Both the position numbers and the translations under genes were made by a program. Shown in pieces: positions 33,868 to 44,503 of a stretch of DNA of 64,000 nucleotides (positions are counted from its first letter, which is position 1; each line of letters opens with the position of its first letter). Source of the stretch: Lutimaribacter pacificus (GTDB lineage: Bacteria > Pseudomonadota > Alphaproteobacteria > Rhodobacterales > Rhodobacteraceae); contig NZ_FQZZ01000005.1 of the NCBI RefSeq assembly GCF_900142185.1, forward strand, positions 1-64,000, given 5' to 3'. The notes beneath the pieces are model-generated. The model was not told the DNA's origin and made no database searches. It saw only the letters and a list, made by a program, of their open reading frames with translations.

Positions 33868-34476
33868 TCAGGCCAGGTCCAGGTCGCGCGCCAGCATCGC
33901 CGCGTGGGTGCGGTTGCGCGCCTGCAATTTGCGGCAGATCGTTTTCACATGCAGCTTGATCGTGACTTCCTGGATATTCAGGTCGCGGGCGATTTCCTTG
34001 TTGGACTTGCCCTCCATCACGCCGCGCAGCACGTCCATCTCGCGCGGGGTGATGTGCACCGCGCCGCGGGTCCGGTGTTCGCTGTCCAGGAATTCCTGCG
34101 GGCGATAGCTGTGCCCGGCCATCATGTGCCGCACCGCCGCGATCATCGTGTCGGGGTCGATCGACTTGGGCAGGAAGCCCTGCGCCCCCGCCGCCAGCGC
34201 CCGGCGGGCAACCTCGGGCGGGGCGGTGCCCGACAGGATCGCCACGGGGCCGGGGGCGTTGGCCTCGATCGCCCTGGTTAGGCCGGCCGGCAGGCTCATC
34301 CCCGGCATGGTGTAGTCCAGCAGCACAAGGTCGAACGGGCCGCCGCGCGCGATCGCGGCCAACGCCTGGTCCAGCGTGGCGGCCTCGACCACGTCATATC
34401 CGGTCGCGTCCTGCAGGTAGCTGACCAGGGCGGCGCGCACGAGATCGTGGTCATCTGCGATCAGAACCGTCGCCAT
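33868..34476 (-). CDS. LuxR/NarL-type response regulator
   Basis: A 202-residue two-component regulator. The receiver domain (about 1-120) has acidic residues IADDHD, phospho-acceptor Asp54 (LLDYTMPGM) and the conserved Lys of FLPKS. The C-terminal LuxR helix-turn-helix (ITPREMDVLRGVMEGKSNKEIARDLNIQEVTIKLHVKTICRKL) is intact. The ATG at 34476 has GGCAGGC upstream. It diverges from genes for a periplasmic sulfite-oxidase-fold protein and a hybrid histidine kinase, so the kinase probably phosphorylates it through its Hpt domain. Confidence 0.93.
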   Translation of the reverse strand: MATVLIADDHDLVRAALVSYLQDATGYDVVEAATLDQALAAIARGGPFDLVLLDYTMPGMSLPAGLTRAIEANAPGPVAILSGTAPPEVARRALAAGAQGFLPKSIDPDTMIAAVRHMMAGHSYRPQEFLDSEHRTRGAVHITPREMDVLRGVMEGKSNKEIARDLNIQEVTIKLHVKTICRKLQARNRTHAAMLARDLDLA

Positions 34477-34599
34477 GCCTGCCCCTCCCTGCCAATACGG
34501 TTCCCTATTCGTTAGCATAGGTATCTGGACGAACGCCGCAACACCCATGAATATCCTCCCCTATGTGGAACGGGTGACATTGTGAAGACGGGTAAAGTC

Positions 34600-35121
34600 A
34601 TGCGGCTGATACTGGCATTCGCAATCATGGTGCTGGGTGCAACGGCGCCCCGGGCCGAGATGCCGGCAAAACTCCTGCTGTCCGCGCCCGAGGGGCGGAT
34701 GCTGCTGGAAATCGTGATCACCGACCCGGCGCCGGGTGCGGGGGCGGCACGGACCGTGCGGCTGGACGAGGCGATGCTGCGGTTTCTGCCGTCCGAGGCG
34801 TTTTCGACCAGCACGATCTGGACCGAGGGCGTGCAGCATTTCCGGGGCGTGCGGCTGAGGACGCTGATGGATTGCCTCGGTATCCGCGACGGTGTGCTGA
34901 CCCTGACCGCCAAGAACGAATACCTGGTCGAGATCCCGATGGCCGAATTGCGCGGCGACGGCGCGCTGGTCGCCTACGAGCGCAACGGCCGGCCGATGGA
35001 GACACGCGACAAGGGGCCGTTATGGCTGGTCTATCCCTATGATGCCGATCCGGCCTTCCGAACCGAAACCGTCTATGCCCAAAGCATATGGCAACTGGAC
35101 CGGATCGAGGTGACGCCCTAG
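34600..35121 (+). CDS. periplasmic molybdopterin-binding-fold protein, probably sensory
   Basis: A 173-residue exported protein with a signal peptide (RLILAFAIMVLGATAPRA). The body resembles the oxidoreductase molybdopterin-binding (sulfite oxidase) fold: HFRGVRLRTLM, and a C-terminal PLWLVYPYD ... SIWQLDRIEV typical of small members. The cysteine that binds molybdenum in true enzymes appears to be missing; the equivalent strand reads FSTSTIWTEG. It is followed after 26 bases by a hybrid histidine kinase, so I infer it is a ligand-binding partner of that kinase rather than an enzyme. A GTG at 34582 is an alternative start. Confidence 0.78.
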   Translation: MRLILAFAIMVLGATAPRAEMPAKLLLSAPEGRMLLEIVITDPAPGAGAARTVRLDEAMLRFLPSEAFSTSTIWTEGVQHFRGVRLRTLMDCLGIRDGVLTLTAKNEYLVEIPMAELRGDGALVAYERNGRPMETRDKGPLWLVYPYDADPAFRTETVYAQSIWQLDRIEVTP

Positions 35122-35147
35122 GCTGGGCATGGCGTGCGGAGGCTAGG

Positions 35148-37622
35148 ATGCCCGATTTCAAGACACGCCTTCGGCGATTGCGACGCGGCTGGATGCCGAT
35201 CTCGGTCCTGCTGGCCGGGATCGCGCTGCTCGTGGCGGTGGGGCTGAGCCTTGGCTGGCGCGGCACGCAGGAGATGCGGCTGCTGGCCGACAGCCAGAGC
35301 GACGAGCTGATCTGGACCGTGACGCAGGCCGAGGTCGAATTCCTGGAATTCGAACGGGTGATCCTGCGCCAGATGATGCGCGGCGATGGCGATGCCGCGG
35401 CGCTGCGCGACGCCTTCGACGTCTATTACAGCCGGCTGACGACCCTGCGGGTCTCGCCGCTCTATCGTGACTATATCGAGGCGGCGGGCCAGCGGGTGCG
35501 GCTGGCAGAGCTGGGCGTGCGCAGCGATGCGCTGCTGCCGCTGATCGACGCCGACGACGCGACGCTGTTGGCGGGCGCCGACAGGCTGCTGGTCTCGGTG
35601 GACGGGATGCGCCGGGATCTGCGCAGGCTCGGGTCGCGGGTCATGCAGACGGTGGCGCAACGCCGCGAGGAGATGCGCAAGGGGATCTACGCCGTGATGC
35701 GCGACCTGGCCATCGTGGTGGTGGCGCTGCTGGCGTCGATGGGCGTGCTCAGCCTGCTGGTCTGGCGGCTGTTCCGTTTCCTGCGCGCCCGCGCCCGCGA
35801 GATGCGCCAGACCAGCACGCGGCTGTCCACCATCGTCACCACCTCGCAGGATGCCATCGTGGTGACCGATGACGACGACCGCATCACCGAGTTCAACGCC
35901 GCCGCCGAGGCGCTGTTCGGCCTGGGCCGCGCCGTTGCGCTGGGGCAGCCGATCGGGCGGCTGTGCGATGTCGCGGCGCTGGACGGGCAGGTGCGGCGGC
36001 AGCGCGTCACCGGGTTCCGCCGCGAGGGGCGCGAGGTGCCGCTCGAAGCTTCGCTCGGGGTCGAGGGCACGCCCTTCGGCCGTATCCGGGTCTACGTGTT
36101 CCGCGACATCACGCACCGCCTGGCGATCGAGGAGGACCTGCGCCAGAGCCGCGACCAGGCGCTGGCGGGCGAACGCGCCAAGGCGCGGTTCCTGGCGGTG
36201 ATGAGCCACGAGATGCGCACGCCGCTGAACGGCATCATCGGCGCGATCGGGCTGCTGCGCGACGAGGTGCGCGAACCGCGCGCGCGGCAATATCTCGATA
36301 TCCTCGAAAGCTCGGGCGAAACGTTGCTGTCGCATGTCAACGACGTGCTCGACATCACCCAGCTCGAGGCGGCGAATGTCGCGCTGGCGCGGCAGGTTGT
36401 CGATCTCGACGCGCTCAGCCATTCGGTGTTGCGCGGCTTCGAACCGGCGGCGCGGGCCCGTGGCGTGCGGCTGGAGCGCATGGTGCACATGCCGGGATCG
36501 CCGCTGGTGCGCGGCGACCGGGCGCGGCTGCGCCAGATCCTGACGAATCTCGTGGATAACGCGGTCAAGCACACCTCGGACGGGACCGTCACGCTGGACG
36601 TGTCGGGCGGCGGCCCCGGCACGCCGCTGGTCGAGATACAGGTCTCCGACACCGGCACCGGCATCGCCCCCGGCGATCGCGGCCGGATATTCGAGGATTT
36701 CGTGCGGCTGGAACGCGACGACACCGTGGCGCCTGCCGGCACCGGGCTGGGGCTGGGGATCACCCGGCGGCTGGTCGAGGCGATGGGCGGCGAGATCGGT
36801 GTCGAAAGCGAGCCGGGCGAGGGCAGCCTGTTCTGGGTCCGCCTGCCGCTGCCCGCCATGGCGGCCGAGGCGGTGGCGGCCGATCCGGTCACGGAAAGCG
36901 GCGACAGCCGCATCGCGCCGCTGCGCGTTCTGGTGGTCGAGGACAACCCGGTCAACCGCTTCATCCTGCGCGAGATGCTGGAAAAGGACGGCCACCTTGT
37001 CGACGAGGCCGAGAACGGCGCCGCCGGGCTGGAGCTGGCCGACCGGAGCGGTTTCGACCTGATCCTGATGGATATCGCCATGCCGGGCATGGACGGCGAT
37101 GCGGTGACGCGCCGCATCCGGGCGGGTGGCGGGCCCAACGCGGCAACGCGGATCGTGGCGCTGACCGCCCATGTGCAGGCCGCCGAGAACCCCGAAACCC
37201 GCGCCGCCGGTTTCGACCAGGTGGTGACCAAGCCGGTGACATGGCCGGTGCTGCGCGCCGTCCTGCGCGGGCAGGCGGCACCCGTCACCCCGCCACCCGG
37301 CACCCTGCCGCTGCTCGACACGCAGGCACCGGTGGCGCTGCAACGCAGCCTGGGGCCGGGGAAATACGCGGCGTTCCTGCGCGATTTCCGGGCCGGGGGC
37401 GCGGAGCTGCTGCGGATGCTCGACAGCGGCGACACCCCGCCGGACCCGTTGCGCCGCAAGATCCACGCGCTTGCGGGCATGGCCGCGATCGTCGGCGCGC
37501 GGCGCCTGCACGGGGCACTGTCGGATCTCGAAACCGCGCTGGCCGGGGGGCAGGATACCGCCGCACCCGCCGCCGGGATCGCGCCGCTTTTCGCCGACAC
37601 CGCCGCCGCCCTGCCGGATTGA
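35148..37622 (+). CDS. hybrid sensor histidine kinase (PAS, HisKA, HATPase, REC, Hpt)
   Basis: An 824-residue membrane kinase. Two helices (17-37 and 186-208) flank a periplasmic helical sensor region. A PAS domain follows at about 226-325, then a HisKA domain with phospho-His354 (SHEMRTPLNG). The HATPase domain has N-box Asn471, DTGTG at 501-505 and GTGLGLG at 531-537. The receiver has Glu598/Asp599, phospho-Asp642 and Lys695, and an Hpt domain carries His773 (KIHALAG). It can run a complete phosphorelay to a separate regulator, most likely the divergent LuxR-type one. GGAGG sits 7 bases before the ATG. The preceding periplasmic protein may supply its signal. Confidence 0.95.
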   Translation: MPDFKTRLRRLRRGWMPISVLLAGIALLVAVGLSLGWRGTQEMRLLADSQSDELIWTVTQAEVEFLEFERVILRQMMRGDGDAAALRDAFDVYYSRLTTLRVSPLYRDYIEAAGQRVRLAELGVRSDALLPLIDADDATLLAGADRLLVSVDGMRRDLRRLGSRVMQTVAQRREEMRKGIYAVMRDLAIVVVALLASMGVLSLLVWRLFRFLRARAREMRQTSTRLSTIVTTSQDAIVVTDDDDRITEFNAAAEALFGLGRAVALGQPIGRLCDVAALDGQVRRQRVTGFRREGREVPLEASLGVEGTPFGRIRVYVFRDITHRLAIEEDLRQSRDQALAGERAKARFLAVMSHEMRTPLNGIIGAIGLLRDEVREPRARQYLDILESSGETLLSHVNDVLDITQLEAANVALARQVVDLDALSHSVLRGFEPAARARGVRLERMVHMPGSPLVRGDRARLRQILTNLVDNAVKHTSDGTVTLDVSGGGPGTPLVEIQVSDTGTGIAPGDRGRIFEDFVRLERDDTVAPAGTGLGLGITRRLVEAMGGEIGVESEPGEGSLFWVRLPLPAMAAEAVAADPVTESGDSRIAPLRVLVVEDNPVNRFILREMLEKDGHLVDEAENGAAGLELADRSGFDLILMDIAMPGMDGDAVTRRIRAGGGPNAATRIVALTAHVQAAENPETRAAGFDQVVTKPVTWPVLRAVLRGQAAPVTPPPGTLPLLDTQAPVALQRSLGPGKYAAFLRDFRAGGAELLRMLDSGDTPPDPLRRKIHALAGMAAIVGARRLHGALSDLETALAGGQDTAAPAAGIAPLFADTAAALPD

Positions 37623-38026
37623 GGGGGCAGTTGGCGTCCCGGTCGCATTCCGTTTTGGTCGTTGCGTCGGGTATTGGCGTGATCGGGCGCTCGAACGCCG
37701 CACCCGGCCCGGAACAGCCGCGCAGCGGCCCGGGCATCGCACGGCCGCCCCCCGGCCGGGCGATTGGCTGCCGTCATCGCTCCGCTTTGAGGGAGGATGC
37801 GGCTGCACGATAAAATGCCAGTCACAAATGTCGGATCGCCCGACCGCGGCCCTGCGCTGCCCTCTGTCGGGAAAGGCCCGAACGCCGCTGAATGCTTGCT
37901 GTCGTCGCGGATCTTGAAACATACCGGATCTAGAGCAGAACCGACACTTTCCCGCACCGCCTGGCGACATGCACGGATCGGCGGCAATACCGCATCGTCA
38001 CGACGGCAGAGAAATCGGCCATAAGT
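37623..38026. other. spacer with repeat copy D between hybrid kinase and tRNA-Ser
   Basis: A 404-base stretch without a gene. About 180 bases are repeat copy D (listed separately). The remaining 150 bases before the tRNA gene show no palindrome, promoter or coding frame I can support. Confidence 0.6.
37692..37870 (+). repeat. convergent-junction repeat, copy D
   Basis: A full copy of the roughly 180-bp repeat. CGAACGCCGCACCCGG leads into CCCGGAACAGCCGCGCAGCG. The long inverted pair is at 37732-37764 and 37835-37862 (GGGCATCGCACGGCCGC against GCGGCCCTGCGCTGCCC with small mismatches), and it ends CTCTGTCGG. It starts 70 bases after the kinase stop, in the same direction, and faces the minus-strand tRNA-Ser gene. 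If transcribed it could fold into one long hairpin with a 70-base apical region (TTGAGGGAGGATGCGGCTG inside). Confidence 0.87.
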
Positions 38027-38115
38027 GGCGGAGAGACAGGGATTCGAACCCTGGGACCCCGTGAAGGGTCAACGGTTTTCGAGACCGCCCCGTTCGACCA
38101 CTCCGGCACCTCTCC
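38027..38115 (-). tRNA. tRNA-Ser (anticodon CGA)
   Basis: An 89-nt class II tRNA reading UCG. The 5' acceptor strand GGAGAGG pairs with TCTCTCC, the discriminator is G, and CCA is encoded. The anticodon loop CTCGAAA has CGA in the centre and is closed by CGGT/ACCG. A long variable arm (TTGACCCTTCACGGGGTC) and a T-arm with GGTTCGAATCC are present, as expected for serine. Confidence 0.97.
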
Positions 38116-38238
38116 GCGGGGGTCTGGGGGGTGCGTTTAATCGGCTTTGCCACGGGGTTCAAGGGGCGTTTTGACATTGCCTGCGATTTCAAATGCCTTA
38201 CCCTTGTCACCATGCGTTCAACACATGGCGGACACCCC

Positions 38239-39084
38239 ATGATCCATCGCCTTTCCTCACTCTTTCCGGTGCTTTTTCTGGCTGTCGCGCTGACAGGCGC
38301 GGCCCTTGCCGGGCCCGCGCGGGCCGCCGACCGCGACCGGATTGAGGCGTTCCTGACCACCACCGGCTTCGACGTAGCGCTCGATTCCATCGCTTTGTCG
38401 GCGGAAAGCGCCCCGGCGATGCTGGGCCGCGACGCGGGCGATTTCGGCGCCCAGTGGACGCGGCTGGCCGACCGGGTGTTCGACACCGGCGCGATGCACG
38501 AGATGGCGGTCGGCATCCTGACCGAAACGCTGGACCAGGAGGATCTGGCCCATGCCGTCGAATTCTACGCCGGCGATCTGGGTCAGCGGCTGGTCGTGGC
38601 CGAAAATGCCGCACATATGATGCGCGAGGGCGAGGGCAAGCTGGACCAGGGGCAGGAGATTTTCGCCGCGCTGGTGGCCGATGGCAGCCCGCGTGTCGGC
38701 CTGTTCCAGCGCATGAACGACGCGATCAGCGGCGACGACAGCGCGGTGCGCGCGATCGAGGAGATACAGGTGCGGTTCCTGATGGCGGCCTCGGCTGCCG
38801 GGGTGCTGGACCGGCCGCTGGACGAGGGCGCGCTGCGCGCCGCGCTGGCCGAAGGGCGCGATGCGCTGCGGATCGAGCTGCGGGCCAACTCGCTGGCCGG
38901 GGCGGCCTTTACCTATCGTGACTTTTCCGACGACGACCTGCGCGCCTATGCCGAGGCGCTGGAACATCCGCGGATGCGGCGCGTCTACGAATTGCTGAAC
39001 GCCGTGCAGCACGAGATCATGGCCAACCGGTTCGAGGTCCTGGCCGCCCGGATGGCCGATCTCGATCCCGGGCAGGAGCTTTGA
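38239..39084 (+). CDS. DUF2059 domain-containing secreted protein (first of a pair)
   Basis: A 281-residue protein with a signal peptide (residues 1-28, ending ARAAD). The DUF2059 core is recognisable as a helical stretch with AVGILTETLDQEDLAHAVEFYAGDLGQRLVVAE. The second half is also helical. It probably acts in the periplasm; no function is established for the domain. The ATG at 38239 gives the signal peptide, while a longer frame to 38131 would bury it. Its stop overlaps the start of a related gene by one base (TGATG), so the two are likely partners. Confidence 0.82.
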   Translation: MIHRLSSLFPVLFLAVALTGAALAGPARAADRDRIEAFLTTTGFDVALDSIALSAESAPAMLGRDAGDFGAQWTRLADRVFDTGAMHEMAVGILTETLDQEDLAHAVEFYAGDLGQRLVVAENAAHMMREGEGKLDQGQEIFAALVADGSPRVGLFQRMNDAISGDDSAVRAIEEIQVRFLMAASAAGVLDRPLDEGALRAALAEGRDALRIELRANSLAGAAFTYRDFSDDDLRAYAEALEHPRMRRVYELLNAVQHEIMANRFEVLAARMADLDPGQEL

Positions 39085-39905
39085 TGTCACGCGCCGCGGG
39101 GGTTCGCCTGCTGTTGCTGGCGATCCTGGTCGCGCTGCCGCTGCGCGCGATGGCGGCGGATATCGACCGGCTGTTCGCCGCGATGCAGGTCGACCGGCTG
39201 ATCGACGTGATGCGCGACGAGGGGCTGGCCTATGGCGACAGCCTCGAGCAGGACATGCTCGGGGGCCACGCCGGGCCGGGTTGGGCGGGGCTGGTCGGGC
39301 GCATCTACGACACCGATAAGATGCGCGCGGTGGTGCGGGCGCATTTCGCCGACAGTTTCGGCGATGCCGACAGCGCGCCGCTGATCGCCTTTTTCGAAAG
39401 CGAGGCCGGCCGCGCGCTGGTCGAGGCCGAGATCGAAACCCGCGAGGCCTTCATGCTGCCCGGCGTCGAGGAGGCGGCCCGCGCGCTCTGGCGCGAGGCG
39501 GACAAGGCCACGCCCCGGCAGCGGCTGATCGCGGATTACGTCGAGGTGAACGGCCTGCTGGAATACAACGTCGCCGGCGCGCTGAACGCCAATTACCTGT
39601 TCTTCCTCGGCCTCGTCGAAGGCGGCGCCGTGGACATGAGCGAAGAGGATATCCTTGCCGATGTCTGGGCGCAGGAGGACGAGACGCGCCACGACACCCG
39701 CGAATGGCTGTTCGCCTACCTGTCCATGGCCTACGAGGATCTGCCGCCCGCCACGCTCGAGGCTTATGTCGCGCTGTCGCGCAGCGCGCCGGGCCGGGCG
39801 CTCAACCACGCGCTTTTCGCGGGGTTCGACCGGATGTATGGCGAGCTGTCGCTGTCGATGGGCCTGGCGGTGGCCAGCCGCATGGCCACCGGCGAGGAGT
39901 TGTGA
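39084..39905 (+). CDS. DUF2059-like secreted protein (second of a pair)
   Basis: A 273-residue protein with a signal peptide (MSRAAGVRLLLLAILVALPLRAMA) and a helical body similar in plan to the preceding protein: MRAVVRAHFADSFGDADSAPLIAFFESEAGRALVEAEIETREAF corresponds to the DUF2059 segment upstream. Sequence identity between the two looks low, pointing to an old duplication. The ATG at 39084 shares a base with the previous stop. No other domain is recognised. Confidence 0.8.
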   Translation: MSRAAGVRLLLLAILVALPLRAMAADIDRLFAAMQVDRLIDVMRDEGLAYGDSLEQDMLGGHAGPGWAGLVGRIYDTDKMRAVVRAHFADSFGDADSAPLIAFFESEAGRALVEAEIETREAFMLPGVEEAARALWREADKATPRQRLIADYVEVNGLLEYNVAGALNANYLFFLGLVEGGAVDMSEEDILADVWAQEDETRHDTREWLFAYLSMAYEDLPPATLEAYVALSRSAPGRALNHALFAGFDRMYGELSLSMGLAVASRMATGEEL

Positions 39906-40101
39906 GGCCGGCGCCGGTACTCTGCCGATAATCCCTTGACTCGATCCCGGCGATAGGGGACAAGCGCGCATCCGGGCAGGGGCGACTCTGCCCGTATCTC
40001 TTTTGACGATGCCCACAAAGGGCACGCTGTCCGCGGCGGCACGAGTGCCAGAAACGCCCGCAAGGGGGCCCCAGGACGCGGCTAATGAAAGGAAGAAACC
40101 G

Positions 40102-40758
40102 ATGTTTGCGGTTATGAAAACCGGCGGCAAACAATACAAGGTCCAGTCGGGCGATATGCTCCGCGTGGAAAAACTTGCCGCCGATGCTGGCGAAACCGTC
40201 CAGTTCAACGAAATTCTGATGCTGGGTGGCGACAAGACCGTTGTCGGCGCCCCGCTGGTCGACGGCGCCGCCGTCCAGGCCGAGGTGATCGACCAGGTCA
40301 AGGGCGACAAGGTCATCAACTTCGTCCGCCGCCGTCGTAAGCATTCGTCCAAGCGCACCGTGGGTCACCGCCAGAAGCTGACCCTGCTCAAGATCACCGA
40401 GATCCTGGCATCGGGCGCGGACAAGACCGGCGTCAAGGCCGCCGTGGGCGCAGGCTCGGTCGCGGGCGTTGCCGCCGCTGCCGCAGCCCCCAAGAAGGCC
40501 GCGCCGAAAAAGGCTGAAAAGCCCGCCGCGAAAAAGGCCGCTGCCCCCGCCGCTGCCGGTGCGGACGACCTGAAGCAGCTGTCGGGCGTCGGCCCCGCGC
40601 TGGAAAAGAAACTGCACGAGGCAGGGGTGACCACCTTTGCCCAGATCGCGGCCTGGACCGAAGAGGACATTGCCGCGATGGACGAGAAACTGTCGTTCAA
40701 GGGCCGGATCGAGCGCGAAGGCTGGGTCGATCAGGCCAAGGAACTGACCGGGAAATAA
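40102..40758 (+). CDS. rplU: 50S ribosomal protein L21 with C-terminal HhH extension
   Basis: A 218-residue protein, about twice the standard 103. Residues 1-103 are a normal L21 (MFAVMKTGGKQYKV, VINFVRRRRKHSSKRTVGHRQKL). Then comes an Ala/Lys/Pro linker (about 115-152, several KKAAPKKA-like units) and a helix-hairpin-helix-type domain (DDLKQLSGVGPALEKKLHEAGVTTFAQIAAWTEEDIAAMDEKL). The extension is common in alphaproteobacteria of this group as far as I recall; its job is not known to me. AAAGGAAG precedes the ATG. rpmA follows after 12 bases. Confidence 0.95.
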   Translation: MFAVMKTGGKQYKVQSGDMLRVEKLAADAGETVQFNEILMLGGDKTVVGAPLVDGAAVQAEVIDQVKGDKVINFVRRRRKHSSKRTVGHRQKLTLLKITEILASGADKTGVKAAVGAGSVAGVAAAAAAPKKAAPKKAEKPAAKKAAAPAAAGADDLKQLSGVGPALEKKLHEAGVTTFAQIAAWTEEDIAAMDEKLSFKGRIEREGWVDQAKELTGK

Positions 40759-40770
40759 GGAGACAGACCC

Positions 40771-41040
40771 ATGGCACACAAGAAAGCAGGCGGTTCGTCC
40801 CGTAACGGGCGCGACTCGGCAGGTCGTCGCCTCGGCATCAAGAAATTCGGCGGTCAGGACGTGATCCCGGGCAACATCATCGCGCGCCAGCGCGGCAACA
40901 AGTGGTGGCCGGGCGAAGGCGTCGGCCAGGGCAAGGATCACACCATCTTTGCCACCGCCGAGGGCCGCGTGAAGTTCCACAAGGGACTCAAGGGCCGCAC
41001 CTTCATTTCGGTACTGCCGGAAGTGGAGGCCGCAGAGTAA
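40771..41040 (+). CDS. rpmA: 50S ribosomal protein L27
   Basis: An 89-residue ribosomal protein of the large subunit near the peptidyl-transferase centre. The N-terminus [20 protein letters not shown] is the classical form with no cleavable leader, and the rest ([33 protein letters not shown]) is conserved. GGAGA lies before the ATG. It is cotranscribed with rplU and followed by a strong terminator. Confidence 0.97.
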   Translation: MAHKKAGGSSRNGRDSAGRRLGIKKFGGQDVIPGNIIARQRGNKWWPGEGVGQGKDHTIFATAEGRVKFHKGLKGRTFISVLPEVEAAE

Positions 41041-41064
41041 GCCGACCTTAACGGTTCAATCATT

Positions 41065-41097
41065 AGGGGATCGGCTGACCGGCCGGTCCCCTTTTTC
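41065..41097 (+). terminator. intrinsic terminator after rplU-rpmA
   Basis: A 10-bp stem (AGGGGATCGG / CCGGTCCCCT, one G-T pair) with an 8-base loop and TTTTT, 24 bases after the rpmA stop. This is a strong Rho-independent terminator. Confidence 0.85.
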
Positions 41098-41118
41098 GTT
41101 GCAGGAGGCAAGCGACCC

Positions 41119-41724
41119 ATGGGCGTTGCCGTGATGAATTTCCTGGTCTTCGGCGCCAGCCAGGTCGGCACGCCGGGCCCCGCCAACATGGCGCTGATGG
41201 CGACCGGTGCGCGCTTCGGCCTGCGCGCCGCGCTGCCTTTCGTGGCCGGCGTCGCGCTGGGAAAACAGATCATCATATGGCCCATCGGGTATGGCCTGAT
41301 GGGGGTGGCCGCGCGCTATCCGTGGGCGTTCACGGCGCTGAAATGGGCCTCGCTGACCTATATCTGCTGGCTGGCCTGGAAGGTGGCGAACCTGCGCCTT
41401 GCCCCCGGCGTGCAGGCCGACACCGCGCCGGGCTTTCTGGCCGGTCTTGCCGTGCATCCGCTGAACCCCAAGGCATGGGCGATGATCGTCACCGGATTTA
41501 CCAATTTCGTGACACCGGGCACCGGCACCTTGCAGGCCACGGCGACAATCGCCATCTGTCTGTTATCGTTGCAGATTATCCTGCACCCGATCTGGACATT
41601 CGCGGGCGACCGGATCGCCCGCACGGTCGCGGGCACCCCCGCGGAACGGTATTTGATGTGGACGCTTGCGGCGCTGACCGTCGCCTCCGTCCTTGTGGTG
41701 CTTTTCGGAGGAGAAAGCGCATGA
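41119..41724 (+). CDS. LysE/RhtB family translocator
   Basis: A 201-residue inner-membrane protein with about six helices, of the amino-acid exporter superfamily. TPGPANMALMATGARFGLRAALPFVAGVALGK near the N-terminus is the family signature, and HPLNPKAWAMI is the second conserved block. It probably exports an amino acid or related compound. AGGAGG precedes the ATG. The stop overlaps the next gene as ATGA. The substrate is unknown. Confidence 0.92.
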   Translation: MGVAVMNFLVFGASQVGTPGPANMALMATGARFGLRAALPFVAGVALGKQIIIWPIGYGLMGVAARYPWAFTALKWASLTYICWLAWKVANLRLAPGVQADTAPGFLAGLAVHPLNPKAWAMIVTGFTNFVTPGTGTLQATATIAICLLSLQIILHPIWTFAGDRIARTVAGTPAERYLMWTLAALTVASVLVVLFGGESA

Positions 41725-42260
41725 ATATGGAGCTTACCCCAGACCAACCCCGGATCGACGCCGACGGTTTCGTGCTGCGCCCGCTGCGCCGCTCGGATGC
41801 CGGGCTGATCGCGCTTTATGCCGGCGATGCGCGCGTGGCGCGGATGACCCGCTCGATCCCGCATCCGTTTCCGCCCGGCGCGGCCGAGGCGCTGATCCAG
41901 CGCGCGCAGGCGCCCGACCGGGCCGAGGATGTGTGGGCGCTGGACGCCAGCGCCTCGGGCGGGGCCGAGGTGATGGGCCTGTTCGGGCTGGAACGGCTCG
42001 ACCGCGCCCAGTCCGAGGTCGGGTTCTGGGTCGCGCCCGCGTTCTGGAACACCGGGGTCGCCTCGGCGGCGCTCAAGGCCGTGATGGCGGCCAATCCGCA
42101 TCAGTCGCAGACCCTGTTTGCCGAGGTGTTCCAGGACAACCCCGCCTCGGCGCGGGTGATGACGAATGCCGGTTTCGCCTATCTGGGCGACGCCGAAACC
42201 TTCTCGGTCGCGCGGGGGGCCAAGGTGGCCACCTGGACCTATACACGAAAACTCAGTTGA
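41721..42260 (+). CDS. GNAT family N-acetyltransferase (RimJ/RimL-like)
   Basis: A 179-residue acetyl-CoA-dependent acyltransferase. The opening (GFVLRPLRRSDAGLIALYAGDARVARMT) and SEVGFWVAPAFWNTGVASAALKAV, where Q/RxxGxG/A-like acetyl-CoA binding is expected, match the RimJ/RimL branch, as do the DNPASARVMTNAGFAYLG block and C-terminus. Members acetylate protein N-termini, amino acids or drugs. The start is coupled to the exporter stop (ATGA), preceded by GGAGGAG. Whether exporter and acetyltransferase share a substrate is open. Confidence 0.92.
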   Translation: MNMELTPDQPRIDADGFVLRPLRRSDAGLIALYAGDARVARMTRSIPHPFPPGAAEALIQRAQAPDRAEDVWALDASASGGAEVMGLFGLERLDRAQSEVGFWVAPAFWNTGVASAALKAVMAANPHQSQTLFAEVFQDNPASARVMTNAGFAYLGDAETFSVARGAKVATWTYTRKLS

Positions 42261-42283
42261 GCAGGGCACGGCCTTTGCGATAG

Positions 42284-44436
<2,153 letters not shown>

Positions 44437-44440
44437 GGCG

Positions 44441-44481
44441 CCTTCATCGTTCCCGAAATACTCCCGCCGGAGGCGTCCGGC
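44441..44481 (+). promoter_or_regulatory. 3'-end module (CTTCATC...AATACTCC plus hairpin) after proB
   Basis: Directly after the proB stop the sequence reads CTTCATC-N8-AATACTCC (44442-44464), followed by a 6-bp hairpin GCCGGA-GGCG-TCCGGC at 44466-44481. The same 22-base motif follows hemB and occurs as an inverted pair after mfd. It probably affects 3'-end formation or stability between proB and proA. Confidence 0.5.
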
Positions 44482-44503
44482 ACCAGACGCAAGGGCCCGA
44501 GCC

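Noticed and set aside
38027-38115. tRNA-Ser as an integration site for a genomic island
   Set aside because: No integrase gene, no partial tRNA copy and no shift in gene style on either side was seen.
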